DNA of 64,000 nt from Mesodorylaimus sp. YZB2_4 (lineage: Eukaryota; Nematoda; Enoplea; Dorylaimida; Dorylaimidae): NCBI GenBank assembly GCA_030248295.1, contig JASANH010001652.1, forward strand, positions 62,001 to 126,000. The letters run 5' to 3'. Below the pieces are notes generated by a model. The model had not been told where the DNA came from. It did not search any database and saw only the letters and a list, made by a program, of their open reading frames with translations. Both the position numbers and the translations under genes were made by a program. Below, piece by piece: positions 35,601 through 46,453 of this stretch. Within the stretch, counting starts at the first letter, position 1. Each line of letters opens with the position of its first letter.

Positions 35601-38600
35601 TGCGAGAAGTGCTGTCATTGTGGCAATGGACGATGCAATGTGAACAGTGGCGAGTGCTCTGGTGGATGCAAGCAATGTTGGAAGAACGAACCGCATTGCG
35701 ATAAGAGTAAGCTCATAGGGACTTCACTAAGCACTGACACAATGATCTTGGTTCAGGGGACGGCGAATGCAAGGTCAAAGCCAAGGAATGTGGTTACAAC
35801 GCCATCTCCTTCACTGACTACGATCGATGCGGAGAGGCCATTGTCCGATGCCAATGTCTATCCGGCTATGTTGGGGACGGGTACAATTGCACAGGTGAGT
35901 TTACAATCCAGTTCAGCTCTCAGAAAGTGGACACGACTGATTGCAGATGTGGACGAGTGCGCCAAGCCGAACACGTGTAGTCCCATGGCCAATTGCTACA
36001 ACACCCCTGGTCGCTATTACTGCGAATGTCAGAGTGGATTTACTGGCAATGGTACAATATGCAAGCCATCATCCGGAGGAGAAGGACAGGGTGGTGGCGG
36101 TATCAGCATTGTCACATCGGTTAATCGAACCACGCCCGCTGGTTCCTCTCCATCTGCAACTACCGTTTCATCGCCTCCAGACCAGCAGACTGAAACAACA
36201 GGCACCTCCACGAGTACTTCCACCTCCGCTACAACTGTGCCCTCTATCGGTTCATCAGACAGCACATCTCCAACCAGTCCCCTGCCAGGAATACGTAAGT
36301 CCATATCCTCTTTTGATCACCCATGACAAGTTTGGATCCGCTGCATTTCCTAGGGTTTTATTTTCTTACAGAATTGATCACAGCCGCTTCCACAACATCC
36401 ACTATCTCGACCCCGTCCCCGTCATCGACCACAGCGACCCCAGTCGTCGCTACGACAGCATCGACATCAGTGCCCACGTCCAGCAGCGCAGCACCTGCAC
36501 AAACAGTGGAGACCACCGTATCAAGCACCATACAAACACCAGAGTCGACCAAGGGCACCTCACCGAAAGCTCAGTACCCAGACGCAGTGCAGACGCTGCC
36601 CAAAGAGACATACTCTCAAATCACGTATAGACTGCGACAACCGCTGAATATTTTTGGGAAGCGGCGTGATCACTTGACGGTAAGCTTAGTCTTTTTTGGT
36701 CCTATTCACGCACACGAGGTTTCTGTTTCAGATATCGAGTACGGGTCTGGTCTCGCTGGACGATGTCCCACCGGTCACACCAGACGACGATCTGGATCAA
36801 CTGGGTGTTAGTGGATTCGCACCGTTCTTTGGCAAAATCGACTTGGGTCAACGTGGAGCCGGCTCGGTGACTGTGCGCGAAACATCGCATTCATTCGTTC
36901 TGACTGAGGCTACCAGTTTGGTTGACAACTATTTCCACGCGCCGGGCTTTATGGCCAAGTCAGTGTTGACCATTTCCTTCGACAATGTCACCAATGCTGT
37001 CAAGCAGGTGAGTGCCGATGACGCATCAAGTATGCCTGGGTCTGTCAGGTACTCTACACTGCACGCCACACTTTGCAGATGACACCAAGTACTCCCCACA
37101 AATAGCACAATTTCCCCCCCCCCCCCCCAACCCAAATAAAACACCCTTCGATATCGTTTTTGGGCATTCCAGGAAAAGAATAACTTCCAAATCGTCCTAA
37201 TTGGTGGCAACAACGCTCTGGGCGAGAATGTGACCTACGTGGAATATGTCTACTCGAACTTACAATGGACCGAAGGGGCCCAAGTAGGTGCCATTTGTGA
37301 AATATTGTTGGCCCTCGTTTAGTCTTGAGAGGGTTGATTCGGTGCGCACCCGCCCATTCACATTACCCGTATTAGGAGTGCTCTTGTCGAATAGGCAATC
37401 ATCCTGGCCGACGACAGCGCCAATAGCGTGCTGCTGCCCGGTTCCGGCTCCGACGGCCTTCGACAATTGAGCCAGTTGAGCAACATCGACGAACCTGGTC
37501 AATGGATGTACCGCGTGGATCTGGAGCGCGTTACGTGTCCTCAAAGCAACCTCCTACCGCCCTATTGCAATAGCGATACTCCAGGTGAGCTAGCCACTCA
37601 GCTTTGCGCCACCAGCTCATTCATCTGCGCTTGTTAGACTATGCATGCAGGTTTTATGACACAGTTTACACTACGCCTGCCGAACTCTGTCTTCTGGCTT
37701 TTGCAGCACCGACCACGAGTGCTTACAAGAGCAGTCCTGTTAGCCACGCCGCTTTTGTGAACGTAAGCCATAGCAGTAATGATACCAGCAATGGACAAGC
37801 CAACCGAACTATCGATGAGGCAACGACGCCCAGTATTAGCTTCACTGATGAAGATGACGAAACGATCACGTTCCCAGCCTTTGTCACTGTCTTGCCTCAA
37901 CTCCTAACCCAAAACACGCCTCCGCGACCACTCGCTACTGAGCCCTCGCGGCCCTACGCCTCGACGACACTGCCATTGCCCCCGCCAACGCAAGCATCAG
38001 TCACGCTTAGAACGCTAGAGCCGACAGTTTTGGGAAATACACCCCCGTCGACCGATGAGACTGCGCCAGTTGGCACGCAGATACCCATCGCGACTGGTCC
38101 TCCGCAACCGCCAGCGAACACAGGTGATAACGCGTCCCCGGGTGCTGAGCCAAGACCACCCGCCGCCACGGTGCCAGTGCTCCAGCCCCCATCCCCGGTC
38201 ACAGTCCCCGCCCCTCCTGGTCCGTCTATTGTGATCACACCCACCGAAACTGTGCCTGTCATCACCAACGGGTCTGTTCCATCGATTCACGTGGGCCCCG
38301 TCGTACCCACCGAGGCGACTACGGTCGCATTCCCAACCTTACAACCACCCCCGTTCCTGCCGCCCGATGTGTCCAGCCCAGCTCCCCCAGTCGCAGATAC
38401 TGGAACCAAGTCGCACACTGCGTCCGCTTCTGCACTTCCCACCCTTCTTCTTACCACGCGGCCCCCAAACACAACCCATGTGACAGCCCTGAACACTACG
38501 CCAGGTTGGCAACCAACATCGCCCAACGAGTCCCGCATCTTCGTGCCCACAGTAGAGTTCGGAGTTGTGACAAGTCAGCAGCCCAATCCTACGTCCAATA

Positions 38601-40071
38601 TCAACCCGATCCCAGTCGATGACTCGTCCGCTCTACCCCCACTCCAAATCTTCACAACTCCCAAACGACAGACCAGGCCCCCAGTGCCGACCAGACCGCC
38701 TCCGCGTATCGTGACAGCGACGCAGGGTCCGAACGGACCTCCGAATCAGGGACCTGGAGGACGCCGACCACCAGCCAACATCGACAACAGTATTAACGGC
38801 AACAACAACTACATCGCGGGCGAGAACGAGGAGTTGGACAGCCTCAACTCGCCGAGCAGTAAGTCGCGTGCCAGAGTTGAAATATGACCAGCAGACGTCG
38901 TGCTCTGATTTCAGAATTGGCTATCATCATCCCGACGGCCATCGTGGGCGTGTGGCTGTTACTGCTGATGCTCATAGGCATCGTGGTCTGCTGCAAGCGA
39001 AGGTAAGCTGGCTAGTGACTACGTAACCAGCATTCTTGGCGGTTGGGAGATCGATACCTACCCTGGCTGGGAGACGTCAATCTCTCTAGCTGATGTGTCT
39101 ACGGCAGGTATACTGTAGTCGCGAGACTGGCCTTCCTTCAGTCGGAGTTTTTCTCCCAGAGTCTCTACTATTTTCCGCCGTGGGTGCGCTGGTTACAACT
39201 ATGAACAGTATGTACGCACCTGGTTAGCATGGAGGTTCACAAAACCGCATCTATGGGCAAAGTGCTGCACATCCAATCAGCAGGTCATCCACACTTTCGG
39301 GGCCGCATGTGCATCCTCTGTTTCAGGAGCAGTCGTCGTCGTATGCGAAGTAAGTACGACCCGGGATATCACTTCCGCCATATGCCCAGTATAGCAGCAC
39401 CGCCTCGAAGCAAGGACGCAGCGGCAGTGGCAGCCGCAGCCGCAGCAGCGTCCACAAGTGCCCAGACCAATGGCGTGTACCCGCAACCACATGTCACCTA
39501 CGAAGACCACCTGGAGAAGGCGGCCAGACTTTCCGAAATGTCACAATATGGCCAGGTAAAGAGCTCGGGGTCACAATTGTCTGGTGGTCAAAGGATAATG
39601 CCCTTTTTTAGAATGGCGGAAGGGTATCTATGTACGGTTCGTATTGGAACATGCCGAGCAATAATCGTCAATACAGCTATTATAATCAGGTAGGTCAAGT
39701 CGGGGTCGCAGGCAGCCTGGGTGGTCAGCGAGGCCCATGACCATCACTGACCAGACCCATGCTGTAACACGCAGCCTTGTCCCACTGGCTAAGTCATAAC
39801 CTAAGCAGCAGGGACTCTTACCTGAAACTCACACGCCCGGTGCAGTTGAGTGGCGCTTCTGGCCTTAAAATATTTGCTGCTACTCCGTCTGCCAAAGCCA
39901 GTCCCAGTTTCTTAGCACCTGGCCACATAATTTCAGTGCGTGTAAACTGTAATTTGAGGTAGGGAGGTATTTCTGCCAAATCGGTGAGTAATCCTGGCCA
40001 CTTTGTTTCAGGGGTATTACGAATCGTGCCCAGAGTTCAACAGAACATCCTATTACAACGGGCGTTACTAG
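29697..40071 (+). CDS. DEX-1-like single-pass membrane protein: two NIDO domains, EGF, mucin stalk
   Basis: Seventeen exons (29697-29817, 33419-33684, 34049-34196, 34255-34385, 34839-35115, 35572-35706, 35757-35894, 35947-36294, 36372-36679, 36732-37007, 37173-37283, 37395-37584, 37707-38858, 38915-39002, 39327-39555, 39612-39689, 40012-40071) join in frame to 1351 aa. Order: signal peptide ([17 protein letters not shown]), NIDO domain 1 (about 95-305; [48 protein letters not shown]), Cys-rich/EGF modules (about 315-445, with calcium-binding [19 protein letters not shown]), a Ser/Thr-rich linker, NIDO domain 2 (about 590-800; [46 protein letters not shown]), a 384-aa Pro/Thr mucin-like stalk, a TM helix ([20 protein letters not shown]) and a 120-aa cytoplasmic tail with poly-Ala and many Tyr. 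C. elegans DEX-1, which anchors sensory dendrite tips, has a comparable plan. Function here is inferred: extracellular matrix adhesion. Confidence 0.88.
29818..33418 (+). other. Large first intron of the DEX-1-like gene
   Basis: The 3.6-kb intron is phase 1 and ends in GTTGTTTAG. It contains a 21-base poly-C run at 30368-30388, a G run near 30875 and no recognised element or exon. Its 5' position and size make it a candidate regulatory intron, but I found no specific motif cluster in it. Confidence 0.5.
35222..35415 (+). promoter_or_regulatory. Cluster of GATA-factor sites in an intron
   Basis: The word CTTATCAGT (reverse ACTGATAAG) occurs perfectly at 35222-35230, 35296-35304, 35370-35378 and 35407-35415, with a one-base variant CTTATCAAT at 35271-35279 and a shorter TTATCA at 35232. 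ACTGATAAG is the extended GATA-factor site known from nematode endoderm (ELT-2 type) regulation. The cluster lies in the intron between exons 5 and 6 of the DEX-1-like gene (35116-35571). That it is an enhancer is inference. Confidence 0.6.
39036..39215 (+). repeat. Dispersed repeat family A, copy 2
   Basis: Direct-orientation homologue of 19295-19490, located in the DEX-1-like intron just after the transmembrane exon. Shared words are GGCTGGGA, AGTCGCGAGACT and GTGCGCTGGTTACA. It is non-coding. Confidence 0.75.
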
Positions 40072-41262
40072 CGTGTATGGGTGCTATATGGTTCTTATAT
40101 TATGGCGCACCTACATTAGTTAACCGAATAGCGAGCAGCGGAGTTTGCTCAACGTGCATTGGAGTGATGCGTTTGGCCGTGCGTGCGTCCCGATCCCTCC
40201 TCACAACGCCGTGACTGTCCGTGGTAGTTCCTATCTTATACTTGTACAGTGTTGGTCCTTGCCATACTGTGCCATGCTCTATGTCCTTGGCCTAAGTTAT
40301 GCAGTGCACTTCCTGATGTGGTCAAGATTAGGTGACACTTGTAGTATTATTGGGATCGGGCCCTTCGTTGGTCTAGTCTACGAAGGAGTCTTGCATATTC
40401 TCGTTACAAGTCTTGTACAGTTTTGTAAAACCCATGGTTTCTGTATTTTATTATTCTAACTGGAACTTGGTGTTTTGTGGATCCGCTTAAGATGTGGTGT
40501 GCAAAGAGAATGTGCAATATTGGACTTGGTATTGAACAAATTAATTGGGCGGCCGTTACGAAAGGCCTGCAGTGGCTCGGTGGATTATCTCCGCGTGCTG
40601 CTTTGTATCGAGGCCGCAGGTTCGAGCCCCCGTGATAGAGGGATTTCGTAAAGTCATGACCCTTAAATCTTGCCACACTATGGTCAGAATTCTTCTTCAG
40701 GAGGAACAGCGACAGAGTTGGCGACTGAGAATCGGCACGAGCAAAGCCTAAACAAAAATTATCAAAATTCAGGAAAGTTAGAAAGTTAGGCCATCTTTAC
40801 CTTGCACCAGCCAAGTTCTCCTTATAAATCAATGGGAAACACGACTAATGACATTTTATGCTCAGAAATCTCAACAACAAAATACAATACACATCTTAAA
40901 ATCGCATCGCAGTAACTTCAAATTCGAATTTTGCGCGTTTTCTTGTCATAAACAGTTCGATACCTGTATTTTATACTGCAACAATTTTCAACAACGGAAA
41001 ATGATTTCTGCTCGCAGCATGCAATTTTGTTTTCTGGTTTTCGTGAGGTACGGTTATTTTTTCTCATCTTTATGTTTGATTTTGTGTTTAATGACTGTTT
41101 GCAATGTGATTCGTCTAAAAAGATTCCAGAACTCGAAAGCGCACGTGCGCATTTTTTGATTTCGATCAAATCAGTATTTTAGAATTTCTCTCGGCCGAAA
41201 TTCGGTGTTTCTTTCGCGCGTTTGTTAATTGGCAATCAAAAAAATCGGCTAGATTTGAATAA
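40072..41262. other. Intergenic region between the DEX-1-like gene and CCNY
   Basis: 1.19 kb. It holds a tRNA-like SINE head at about 40565-40650 (listed separately) and AT-rich sequence from about 40840 to 41262 that should include the cyclin Y promoter. No protein-coding frame is convincing. Confidence 0.4.
40565..40650 (+). mobile_element. tRNA-like SINE head
   Basis: The A-box-like TGGCTCGGTGG at 40573-40583 and a perfect B box GGTTCGAGCCC at 40619-40629 are spaced as in a tRNA gene. The flanking acceptor and T stems do not pair well, so this is more likely a tRNA-derived SINE or tRNA pseudogene than a working tRNA. Its 3' limit is unclear. Confidence 0.5.
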
Positions 41263-44200
41263 ATGGGGAATAAAAATTGTTGCTGCGTGTCCGAGTCGCC
41301 ATCGACGCAACAGAGTAATGGAACGAGTGGAGCCGGAAAAAAGAATTCGAGAAATATATTTGAATATGAAAATGCGTTGGCACTGCGATGTAACGAAGAG
41401 AGCTCTATTACGAATTTACAGCATATCAGTGAGCGGGAACCGGAAGGTGAGTGGGTTTACAGTAGAGAAACTGGAAGAGGGTGGAGCCAAGACGATGAAT
41501 AGACTCCACGTGCCAGACATGCGGGATCGCTGACCATCTTTTGGCTCCGTTCAGTCTGTTTTAGTTACGTAACGATGTTGATTTTGTTTCAAGCAATTGA
41601 GATCCCAGGATGCAAACATGTTTTACATCTCCCATGACATGGCCTATTTATCCTATTTAGATATTGACGATGACCCATCAACGCATCCAACGAAAGGACC
41701 GATTTTTATGGAAAGGAGTAAAAGTGAGATGAAAAGTAAGCTGTGTGTTTTTCTTTTGTGTGCGTTGTTACAAATAGTGTTGCTTACAGTACGAGATCTT
41801 CGTCGATCTTATTACGTTCTAAATGGCCAAGTAGTCAACGGACGTTCCCCTCCATTCCCTTTGAAAAAATCAAGTTCGTGCAGTACAATATTTTTGGATG
41901 ATTCAACAATTAGTCAACCGAATTTAAAAAATACGATCAAATGTATATCGCTGGCAATCTATTACCACGTTGCGAATCGAAAGAATCGAGGAGGCACCGA
42001 ACGGACCATGGATATTTTTGATGAACGTAGGCATCCCATTATGGTAAGATAGAGGAATTTTGAATGACTGAACCGAAGATGTGATTTATATATTTTAGTC
42101 AGAACCATTGCCGTTGGATTTTGATACCAGGGATCCAGAGCACAAGCATATATACCGGTTTATTCGCACGTTATTTAGCGCCGCTCAGTTGACTGCTGAA
42201 TGTGCAATTATCACTTTAGTAAGTCGTCTTTCACGATTCAGGAAATTGCGGATCTTTCCGGTTCTGCTCTGTTTTATTTTGTTGGGGGAATGAACCCGAT
42301 CTGTTTGTGTAGGGAGGGTGGCTATTGATCTTGAGATTGAGTTTGCAGTAATGTACCGAAAACACATTTGTCTTGCCCTTCCTGAATTGACTTCTTCGAA
42401 ATCGAGAAGAGGCTGTTCGACGCATAAAAGTGTTAAATTTTCTTGTGGTCATGGTGAAGACTTAACAATCCATTTTTTAAAAATATTTTCTGTTTCCAGG
42501 TTTATATTGAACGGTTGTTAACATACGCCGAACTAGACATATGCCCAATCAATTGGCGACGTATCGTGCTGGGCGCAATCATGATGGCCAGTAAAGTTTG
42601 GGACGATCAAGCCGTGTGGAATGTGGATTATTGCCAAATATTACGCCGGTGCACTGTGGAGGACATGTATTCGTCGCTTATCTATTTGACTGACCTGACT
42701 TTCTCTCATTCTCGCGTGATTTCAGGAACGAATTGGAAAGACAATTTCTCGAATGTCTGGAATTCAATATCAACGTCCCGTCCAGTGTTTACGCCAAGTA
42801 TTACTTCGATTTACGAACGCTGGCGATGGCAAACGATTTGCAGTTACCTTTGCAGCCGCTTTATAAGGAGAGAGCGAAGAAGTTGGAGGTATGGCTTCCT
42901 CCCAGCATCGACCAACCCGGGTGTGAGGTCACCAAACCGACCCGACCCGACCCAGGGGCTGGATCGGCCCGACCCGATCCAGAACCGACCCGATCCGACC
43001 GACCCGACCCAAACCGACCCGATCCACCCGACCCAACGTTGTATTGCGCCCACTCATTTGTTTTCTGGCATGATGCACTTCCTTCCTTTGATAAAGGACC
43101 ATCGATATCAGAAACTCGCAGTCAAGGAGGAAGGGGCTGACGGATTTCGGACAAAAACGGACAGGAAAGGGGAACTTTGGGAATAAGTTAACGTTATTGT
43201 CCCTTGTATCATGCTGTCTGAGCTGACAGCGTAGAATTTCACAAATTTTTCTCGTCCAACTTCACCTGCAATATCTCGTTCCGTTTTAGACTTGACTTCT
43301 TAGAGTGGAAGGTGGCTGGTATGAGGACAGCTTTTTATATGTTTTTGGGGTGGACCCCCTACCTACCTCAAATTCCTATGGGTTTTGCCAGTTGCCAGCC
43401 AGCGGTCATACTGACGAGCAGCCATTGTGAGGCTACTAACTCTTATGGAAGGTTCCCTCTGACAGCTCCACTAAGGGCTGCTCCCCGGATGATAGAGGGC
43501 AAGAACGGAGGGCCCCGACTGGGAATTGGACCAGTTTTCTCAATCTAGGGCGGCATGGGCGTCCACCACTTCCACCTCCAATTGAATTCCTGGTGAGTCG
43601 CCCAGGGCCAGATCCCTCTCTGAGAACGCGTTTCCCAAACTGATGTCTTCAGCCAGAATAGAACTGACGCGTTACAGTCAGGGTTGCCCCCCCAATCAAC
43701 CTCTTACAAGCCGAATGAGCCCCTGCGCTCCTATGTGCACAGAAGGTGGGTGGGGTCAAAAATTCAAAATAGCGTCGATGTCATGCATGGGCGGCCAGTC
43801 CAGTGGGTTATACTGTCGATCGTAGCTGCCTGCATGAAGACATGACTGGACGCCAGACAAGATATTTTGGCGGGAATTCAAAATTCCGATCCGGCCGACC
43901 CACAGCTTGGGTCGGTTGCCCCAAACCGATCCGGCCCGGATCGGCGGGTCGGTTCAGCCGGGTCGGTGGGTCGGTCGATGCTGGGCTTCCTCTATCTTAC
44001 CCTGGTTTCCATGCATTGTGGCTAGTATGCGGGTAGAGGAGTCACTAGCTTTCGAAGAGGGCTTCAAAAGGGTCTATATCTTGTCCCGGATTTGGGGATT
44101 GGGGTTTGTAGGTCAGCTATTAGCCTAGTGCCTGCCCATGGGCCAATAATTGTCTCCAAATTGCTGATTGGATATTTTGTAGTGGTGAGGTGAGTGTTGA

Positions 44201-44541
44201 TGCATGGACTGGGAGAGCTGACCTGGTGTTCGGCGGTGGGTCTGGTGACTGGGTTATCTCTGGTTGGTTTGGATCGAGCGGCTAGTGTGGTGGCTGTAAT
44301 TATGCTAAAAAAGTATACCCAATACCCCTAGTGTAATGTAACTTTTAAAATCAATTTTTTAACTAGGTGTCTACATACATGGATTAGATGATCTTCTGAC
44401 CGACCGATATTTTACGCATTTCAGGCCCTGTCAAAACTTTACGAGGACAAATATTCAGATGTGCAAAAAAAATCTGTTCGAAGGTGGAACAGTGCGGATC
44501 GTTTACCGGCCCAGCACAAGGCGTCGGTGATCATACCATGA
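41263..44541 (+). CDS. CCNY: Cyclin Y
   Basis: Seven exons (41263-41446, 41661-41735, 41790-42043, 42099-42218, 42500-42666, 42726-42888, 44425-44541) join to 359 aa; human CCNY has 341. Cyclin Y is membrane-anchored and activates CDK14/CDK16 (PFTAIRE/PCTAIRE kinases), for example in LRP6 phosphorylation during Wnt signalling and in synapse control. The N-terminus MGNKNCCCV has the myristoylation glycine followed by palmitoylatable cysteines. The cyclin box is almost unchanged: [72 protein letters not shown] and [18 protein letters not shown]. The C-terminus keeps [10 protein letters not shown], the 14-3-3-type serine region seen in vertebrate RSASADNL. The last intron (1536 bp) is long because of repeats. 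Confidence 0.97.
42935..43980. repeat. Paired inverted CCGACCC / GGGTCGG arrays in CCNY intron 6
   Basis: At 42935-43037 the unit CCGACCC (with GATCC variants) is repeated more than ten times on the plus strand. At about 43886-43980 the inverse GGGTCGG/CCGATCCGG occurs in a second array. The two arrays face each other about 850 bp apart within one intron and could be sub-terminal repeats of a single DNA element or a large stem. The sequence between them has no recognisable coding frame. Confidence 0.65.
44185..44315 (+). repeat. Dispersed repeat family C, copy 1
   Basis: Direct homologue of 45388-45530. Shared stretches are GACTGGGAGAGCTGAC, GTGACTGGG(G/T)TAT, TGGTTTGGAT(C/A)GAGCG and a TAATT/AATG..CTAAAA end. 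It lies in the last CCNY intron, about 110 bp before the last exon. Confidence 0.7.
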
Positions 44542-45199
44542 TGGTTCTACTTAACAAGCTGTGGACAGATATCTCAGTGCTTATGGCGAACAGGCGTGAA
44601 TGCAATACTGGTAAGATCGTTTTATGGATACATGGTTTACCAATGACACGTGGTGGTTGAACAAATGTTTAGTACAAAGCGAGAAAGATGGTTTTACTTT
44701 TTTATATACTCATAACTTGGGGTTCAGTATGGGCTTAATTTGATGAGTGATTGGGTCTCGGAGAAAATGGCCATTTGCACGCTTTAGTTTGGCTGTTAGG
44801 TTTTTGAAGCCCCTGGTTCCTATTCATTCCTGAGATGCTGGTCGAAGTGAGTCTGACTCGATTTATTGATGGTCTGGTCTTTAAGTTGAAGTGTGGAAGC
44901 CACGTTTGTACAGTATCACCTGGTTGTAGGCGATGATGGTTTGGTGAGTTTGTTGAAGTGCCGTGGCATTCGAATCGAGTCATTGTTTGGAAACAGGCAT
45001 ATTTTGCGTGTATATAGTATTGCGTGCCAGTTTTGAGATTGTTGAATAAGTGATACAATTTGTGATTGCGCAATGCAGAGTAAAACGTTGTCATTGTGGC
45101 AGTGTGCTGTGGTCGAGGATGGGCTACTGGCCGATACTTTTCTGTTTTGTCTGGATTGGTGTGAGCATGGAACTGGTTTTAGGTTGAACTGGTAAGAAG
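44542..45199. other. Intergenic spacer between CCNY and PITHD1
   Basis: 658 bp between co-oriented genes. I see no coding frame, RNA or clear repeat in it. It should carry the CCNY 3' UTR and the PITHD1 promoter. Confidence 0.4.
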
Positions 45200-46453
45200 A
45201 TGCCTGGTCACGAATGTGGTGGTCATTGCGAGCATGGACACGATCATGAGCACAGGTCGGAGACCGAGATAGGCCTGCAATACAGTTTGTATCAGAAGAT
45301 CGATTTGGCGCATGTTGTGTGCTTGAACGAGGCTGTGGATGGGAGTGGAAAGACCGTGTTTAAACCGTGGGATCAACGCCTGGAGAGGTGAGTGTTGGTG
45401 TGTGGGACTGGGAGAGCTGACATGGTGTGCAGCCGGTGACTGGGGTATCCCTGGCCGGTGACCGGGGCATCCCTGGCTGGTTTGGATAGAGCGACTAGTA
45501 TGGTGGGTGGGTGTAATGTTCTAAAATAGGATGCCTGGTTCGGATGTTTTGTTTTCAGGGAACGGTTCGTTGAAAGTGACGTCGATGCGGAGTTGCTGAT
45601 GAATGTTCCATTTGCGGGTAACGTGAAACTGAAGGCACTAATAGTCATTGGCGGCGATGGTCTGGCGCATCCGAAGCTCGTCCGCCTGCACAAGAACAAA
45701 CCACAGGTGAGCTGTGCGTTGTGTGGGAAAAATTTGATCGACCTGGGTCATGACCTAAAATAGCCAAATGCCACGGTGCTCCTTCTTTTTCTCTGATCGT
45801 GAGTGAAAAAAAATCATTTTGTTAGAAATGAGAGCAGGTAGCAGACAGGTTTGTTGTTTTTTGGGACATGCGAAGAGGTTTTCCAAATATATCTCACGAT
45901 CAGTGTCTGAGGGCCAAATGAGCCTGAAAATCCACGTTGTAACACTACTGGGCCCGTATTACTGGAGGGAGTAACTGGCGGAGCTTTTGCACTGTGCAAA
46001 AAACCCAGGGTAGCCAACCAAGTCTTTCGGCCTAACGTTAGTCTACATATGGCTGAAACATCACCCTGGCGGGAGACGTTCGAAGCTGCCGGCTCCATGC
46101 AAAGTATCGATTGCCAGTCGTCGAGCCTCTGCAACGTTCATCTGTTTCAGATGACCTTCGATGATACTGGTATGGAAGCAGATCAGGAGTTTGAATTGAG
46201 TCAAGATTCGCAAGGCGTATTGGAATATTCGTTGAAAGCCACTAAGTTCTCCAGTGTCTTCCATTTAAGTTTGCATTTTCCGACAAATTACGGCGAAGGT
46301 GAAACTTCGACCAAGATATATTATATCGGGTTGAAAGGCGATTTCCTGAGCGAGCATAAGGATAGTATCATTTTGGCCACTTACGAGGCCCGTCCGATGC
46401 CGCAAGATCACAAAGGCGAACTGCCCGAAATTGGACGACATCAAATTTCTTAG
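45200..46453 (+). CDS. PITHD1: PITH domain-containing protein 1
   Basis: Exons 45200-45387, 45559-45706 and 46151-46453 join to 212 aa, matching human PITHD1 (211). The PITH domain is the proteasome-interacting module shared with TXNL1; PITHD1 itself is implicated in proteasome function and, in vertebrates, RUNX1 regulation and spermatogenesis. The N-terminus is His-rich (HECGGHCEHGHDHEH), as in orthologues. The conserved core reads YQKIDLAHVVCLNE, VFKPWDQRLER, FVESDVDAELLMNVPFAGNV, IGGDGLAHPKLVRLHKNKPQ, MTFDD, TKIYYIGLKGDF and a C-terminal Ile-Ser end. Intron 1 holds repeat family C and intron 2 holds an inverted repeat related to 24720-24812. Confidence 0.97.
45388..45530 (+). repeat. Dispersed repeat family C, copy 2
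   Basis: Homologous to 44185-44315 (see there). It makes up most of PITHD1 intron 1 and contains an internal duplication of GCCGGTGACTGGGGTATCCC / GCCGGTGACCGGGGCATCCC. The element begins almost exactly at the 5' splice site. Confidence 0.7.
45950..46085 (-). repeat. Dispersed repeat family D, inverted copy in PITHD1 intron 2
   Basis: The minus strand aligns with the plus strand of 24720-24812. Shared words are AGACT(A/T)GGTTGGCT and ACTCCCTCCAGTAATACGG. Its 5' part (TGATGTTTC...) also recalls family A, so A and D may be subfamilies. Confidence 0.65.

Noticed and set aside
37954..38550. Minus-strand Gly/Val-rich frames opposite the mucin stalk
   Set aside because: These are antisense shadows of the Pro/Thr-rich exon 13.
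42515..43186. Long plus-strand frame through CCNY intron 6 rich in Asp-Pro-Thr
   Set aside because: It is produced by the CCGACCC tandem array read in different frames.
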